A DNA stretch of 64,000 nt, from NCBI RefSeq assembly GCF_963422355.1, contig NC_085095.1, forward strand, positions 834,957-898,956, given 5' to 3'. The stretch comes from Corticium candelabrum. Lineage: Eukaryota > Porifera > Homoscleromorpha > Homosclerophorida > Plakinidae. The notes below the pieces were generated by a model. It made no database searches. It saw nothing but the letters and a program-made list of their open reading frames with translations, and had not been told where the DNA came from. Below, in pieces: positions 63,000-64,000 of the stretch (position 1 is its first letter; each line of letters opens with the position of its first letter). Made by a program: the position numbers and the translations under genes.

Positions 63000-63500
63000 T
63001 GACAAAAATTCACTTTAATTAATATAAACACTACGTTTCATAGCAAACTTTGTTTTATATGATCTATTGTGTACATCCCACAAATACTGCAATTCTGGGA
63101 AAGTGGTTTGTTTCTCTAAGCTTTGTTAAAACATCTTTACCGGTACTCTAAAAGGAACAGACTAGTAGAAATGTTTGGCTGTTTGCTTGCTTCGAGATTG
63201 AGCAAAGAATATAACATAACGTGAGACAGGTACACAGGCAGACAAACAGACAGACAGACAGACAGTGTGTGTCTTGGGTCCTAGTTCTCTTAGAGCTTGC
63301 TGGTTTTTAGCGTAGACTGTACTAATGTCTTGTATAATAAATATATGGACAGACAAACAGACTGACTGACAGACAGACAGACAGATGGAGGCTAAATCCT
63401 CTACAACACAATGTCCTCATCAGTCCAATTAACTACACACGTGCTTGCTCCTTTACTAAAAAAAAAAGTAAAGGCCAAATGGCCTTGGAAAAACACAAAT
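63000..63500. other. CNNM intron sequence with ACAG repeats
   Basis: (ACAG)n runs lie at about 63237-63265 and 63355-63385. A CTTTACT...AGTAAAG hairpin at 63452-63476 includes GGCCAAATGGCC and marks the 3' tail of the minus-strand retroelement that follows. No exon was recognised. Confidence 0.5.
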
Positions 63501-63502
63501 TA

Positions 63503-64000
63503 ACTAGCATCATCTAAAAGTCTCTCCACTTTCCTGTAGATGACTCGAGCATTGGCTTTTTGTAGCTGAATGGACATGCGCTCCCTCCAATGTGTCTTGA
63601 ATGAGGAGGCATTTGTTGTTCCATAGGCATCCGTTGATCTACTTGACAAATGCTGTAGGTACATTTCTGCTTGTTGTCCCCATCGACCAAAATGTTCCAA
63701 GACTAGTGGGACTGCTGTCACTGTTTCCTTACCAAGAAGTCGTTCTCTGCTATATTTTTCCGTTTTCTTCTGCTCTCTCCTGGATGCTGCAGCACCTTCC
63801 GTAGATGCTGATGCTGAAATTACTTCACTGCTCCAGGGATGCGCTAGCGAAATGTCTAAATCTGTGTTGGACCCTGATCCAACATCGAAAACTGTTATGT
63901 CAGGGCGGTTGTCAGATGTAATGTATCGATGACGTGGCTCTCTGTGATGGTGCATTTGTAAGCTGCGCAGACAGTCTGACCATACATTGGCAATACACTC
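63503..64000 (-). pseudogene. C-terminal end of a non-LTR retroelement ORF, cut by window end
   Basis: A minus-strand frame is open from the window edge to the stop at about 63500. After MHHHREPRHRY come RPDITVFDVG and LDISLAHPW (acidic strand residues), a lysine-rich EQKKTEKYSRERL, VPLVLEHFGRWGQQ and a final MSIQLQKANARVIYRKVERL. This mirrors the order in the fragment at 1-471 (FDVTV, KDYKH, YPLVLKSFGFW, LSVRLWQHNAR), so both belong to the same broad class, though sequence identity is low. The reverse transcriptase, if any, lies beyond the window. Confidence 0.6.

Overview
This is eukaryotic, almost certainly metazoan, DNA. Protein-coding genes are split by introns with GT-AG borders, many only 50-90 bp long. 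Domain sets are animal-like: BIR/UBA/RING inhibitor-of-apoptosis proteins, an ARMC2 axonemal protein, a ZMPSTE24 CAAX protease and a CNNM-type DUF21/CBS protein. The intergenic DNA is packed with (CA)n microsatellites, small inverted-repeat elements and decayed transposons. The style fits a marine invertebrate, perhaps a sponge, but no marker here fixes the taxon. There is no prokaryotic operon, CRISPR array or rRNA gene.

Layout, left to right. 1-1.1 kb: fragments of a non-LTR retroelement 3' end, mixed with microsatellites. 1.2-2.6 kb (-): a Gfo/Idh/MocA oxidoreductase in at least five exons, with no visible C-terminus. 3.6-8.5 kb: decayed hAT-like transposons ending in an 87-bp tandem array. 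8.97-14.1 kb (+): an uninterrupted 1711-codon gene whose product joins LRR-Roc-COR (Roco) to four BIR domains, a UBA and a RING. 14.9-16.3 kb (-): an intact MFS transporter, with a broken duplicate at 22.9-24.3 kb. Between the two copies lies a nest of two different Ty3/gypsy-like elements, themselves invaded by inverted-repeat elements, one carrying a RecQ-like helicase fragment. 24.5-28.4 kb: a DDE DNA transposon with terminal inverted repeats, inactivated.

28.9-36.4 kb (-): ZMPSTE24 in seven exons, with introns full of repeats. 36.5-43.0 kb: a gene neighbourhood that looks like surface-glycan biosynthesis, made of a DegT-type sugar aminotransferase (-), two tandem two-domain glycosyltransferases (+) and a PAPS-dependent sulfotransferase (+). 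43.1-54.6 kb (-): ARMC2 in 14 exons whose phases add up to 835 codons. 55.5-56.0 kb (-): a decayed coding relic resembling the N-terminal zinc-binding and RING part of RAG1. 57.45-59.1 kb (+): a second single-exon 4xBIR-UBA-RING gene, a Roco-less paralogue of the first. 60.0-63.0 kb (-): the C-terminal eight exons of a CNNM/DUF21-CBS protein. 63.5-64.0 kb (-): another non-LTR retroelement end, running off the window.

The most striking gene is the Roco-BIR-RING fusion at 8972-14107. It couples a GTPase/dimerisation module to an E3 ligase, in the same window as a paralogue lacking the GTPase half. The DegT/glycosyltransferase/sulfotransferase cluster and the RAG1-N-terminus-like relic are the other leads. 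All exon models come from reading splice motifs and checking phase by hand; no alignment or transcript evidence was available.
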